This document shows, in pieces, positions 5,348-6,331 of a stretch of DNA of 6,331 nt. Numbering within the stretch: the stretch's first letter is position 1; each line of letters begins with the position of its first letter. The translations under genes and the position numbers were made by a program. The DNA lies in assembly GCA_003819975.1 (NCBI GenBank), contig RPPU01000278.1:1-6331 (forward strand). The letters are read 5' to 3'. This stretch comes from Desulfobacteraceae bacterium (GTDB lineage Bacteria; Desulfobacterota; DSM-4660; Desulfatiglandales; HGW-15). The notes beneath the pieces were generated by a model. The model did no database searches, was not told the origin of the DNA, and worked only from the letters and a program-made list of their open reading frames with translations.

Positions 5348-6331
5348 TGCGCGTCGTACTGGTCGGCCAACCCAATTGCGGCAAAAGCGCGCTTTTCAAC
5401 AGCGTGGCCGGTTACAAAGCCATGGTGGGCAATTTCCCGGGAACCACCGTGGAATATCTTTGCAGCCCCATCACCCTGAGCCAAAAACATTTCACTTTGG
5501 TGGATCTACCCGGCATCTATTCCCTGTCATCGCCGGAAAGTGAAGAAGTCACCACTCGCCGTTATCTTCTGCGGGAACAACCCGATGTGATCATCAATGT
5601 TCTGGACGCTTCAGTGCTCTCGCGCAGCCTGGAATTGACCCTCGAATTGCTGGACCTGCAGGTCCCCATGGTTGTTTGTCTGAACATGATGGATGAGGCC
5701 GGAAAAAAAGGTATAGAAATCGACCGGGAACATCTTTCCCAAGATTTGGGCGTTCCGGTCGTGCCGACTATTGCCGTTCAGGGCCAGGGCGTTTCCGATC
5801 TGTTCAACGCCGCCCTGGTTGCGGCCGAACAGCGCACCAAAGGAAAAGTTTTTTTCTTTTCTCAGGATATTGAAAAACCGATCGCGGAACTTCAATCCCT
5901 TGTCAATAAAAAAACAGCGGCCGGTTTGGGGGTTTCGACCCGTTTGCTCAGTCTAAAATTGTTGGAAGAGGACCGGGAGTTTGAAGAACAAGCATTAGCC
6001 ATTCAACCGGACCTGACCGGCCCGCTGCCCAGCTTACGCAAGCGAATTTCCGATCGGCACGGCCGGTCGGCCGAGATGGTGATTGCTTCCGAACGCCACG
6101 CCTTGGCCGTAAACCTTTTTGAACATGTGGCCAAGGTCCGGGCGCGCGTTCCAAAGCCGCGGCGGGAACAAGTGGACCAATATGTCATGCACCCATTGTT
6201 GGGGTATTTGATCCTCGGTTTTATCTTACTCAGTCTATTCAGTCTGGTCTTTGTGCTGGGTCAGGGGTTGGAAGGACCTTTGCTGGGTCTTTTCGACAAA
6301 GGGGCTCAATATCTGAATGCTTTCTTGAAAC
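5347..6331 (+). CDS. feoB: FeoB, ferrous iron transporter, N-terminal part (cut by the window end)
   Basis: The inner-membrane Fe2+ importer with a fused cytosolic G-protein domain. The first 328 codons are present; the gene continues past the window. Usual length is about 650-800 residues, so the membrane channel with its Gate motifs is mostly missing here. The G-domain motifs are in order: G1 GQPNCGKS (7-14), G2 Thr34 within GNFPGTTVE, G3 DLPG (53-56), G4 NMMD (113-116), and a G5-like TIAVQGQG (141-148). A helical region follows (about 160-275), corresponding to the GDP-dissociation-inhibitor-like domain. The first transmembrane segment is at about 284-304, after HPLLGY. G1 has Gln where E. 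coli FeoB has Asn (GNPN). The frame starts at an ATG that overlaps the feoA stop (TGATG). It is the third gene of the regulator-feoA-feoB operon and should be repressed under iron-replete conditions through the upstream palindrome. Confidence 0.98.
   Translation, partial: MRVVLVGQPNCGKSALFNSVAGYKAMVGNFPGTTVEYLCSPITLSQKHFTLVDLPGIYSLSSPESEEVTTRRYLLREQPDVIINVLDASVLSRSLELTLELLDLQVPMVVCLNMMDEAGKKGIEIDREHLSQDLGVPVVPTIAVQGQGVSDLFNAALVAAEQRTKGKVFFFSQDIEKPIAELQSLVNKKTAAGLGVSTRLLSLKLLEEDREFEEQALAIQPDLTGPLPSLRKRISDRHGRSAEMVIASERHALAVNLFEHVAKVRARVPKPRREQVDQYVMHPLLGYLILGFILLSLFSLVFVLGQGLEGPLLGLFDKGAQYLNAFLK

Overview
The window looks like bacterial chromosome of moderate GC. The mix of genes fits a Gram-negative anaerobe, and my best guess is Desulfobacterota or a relative. 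The grounds are a chemoreceptor with a large sensor and no full HAMP, a short RNB-type exoribonuclease, and a DtxR/MntR-family regulator in front of feoA-feoB. This assignment is an inference from protein style, not from a marker gene.

Layout, left to right. Positions 1-84 may hold the 5' end of a gene on the minus strand that leaves the window (weak evidence). Positions 85-221 are non-coding, and I found no convincing promoter or riboswitch there. Positions 222-2105 (+) encode a 627-residue methyl-accepting chemotaxis protein. Positions 2106-2497 are a 392-bp gap between convergent genes. Most of it is a 200-bp element (2252-2451) with 34-bp terminal inverted repeats that match at 31 of 34 positions and nested internal inverted repeats. 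It looks like a MITE-type non-autonomous mobile element, or less likely a structured RNA. Positions 2498-4480 (-) encode a 660-residue RNase II/R-family exoribonuclease with an intact aspartate cluster. Positions 4481-4658 are a divergent intergenic region with a strong sigma70-type promoter and a perfect 14-bp palindrome, TTAGGTTAACCTAA, that resembles DtxR-family operators.

Positions 4659-6331 (+) are an iron-uptake operon: a DtxR/MntR-like regulator (152 aa), feoA (77 aa) and feoB, which is cut by the window end after 328 codons. Both junctions overlap (ATGA and TGATG), so the three genes are probably co-transcribed and translationally coupled. The likely circuit is that intracellular Fe2+ (or Mn2+) loads the regulator, which binds the palindrome over the promoter start region and shuts off its own gene and the FeoAB ferrous iron importer.

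Most of the window is ordinary. The parts that deserve attention are the inverted-repeat element at 2252-2451, the operator and promoter arrangement at 4602-4647, and the mixed metal-ligand set of the regulator (MntR-like Asp with DtxR-like Cys). I see no CRISPR array, tRNA, rRNA, integron site or defence system.
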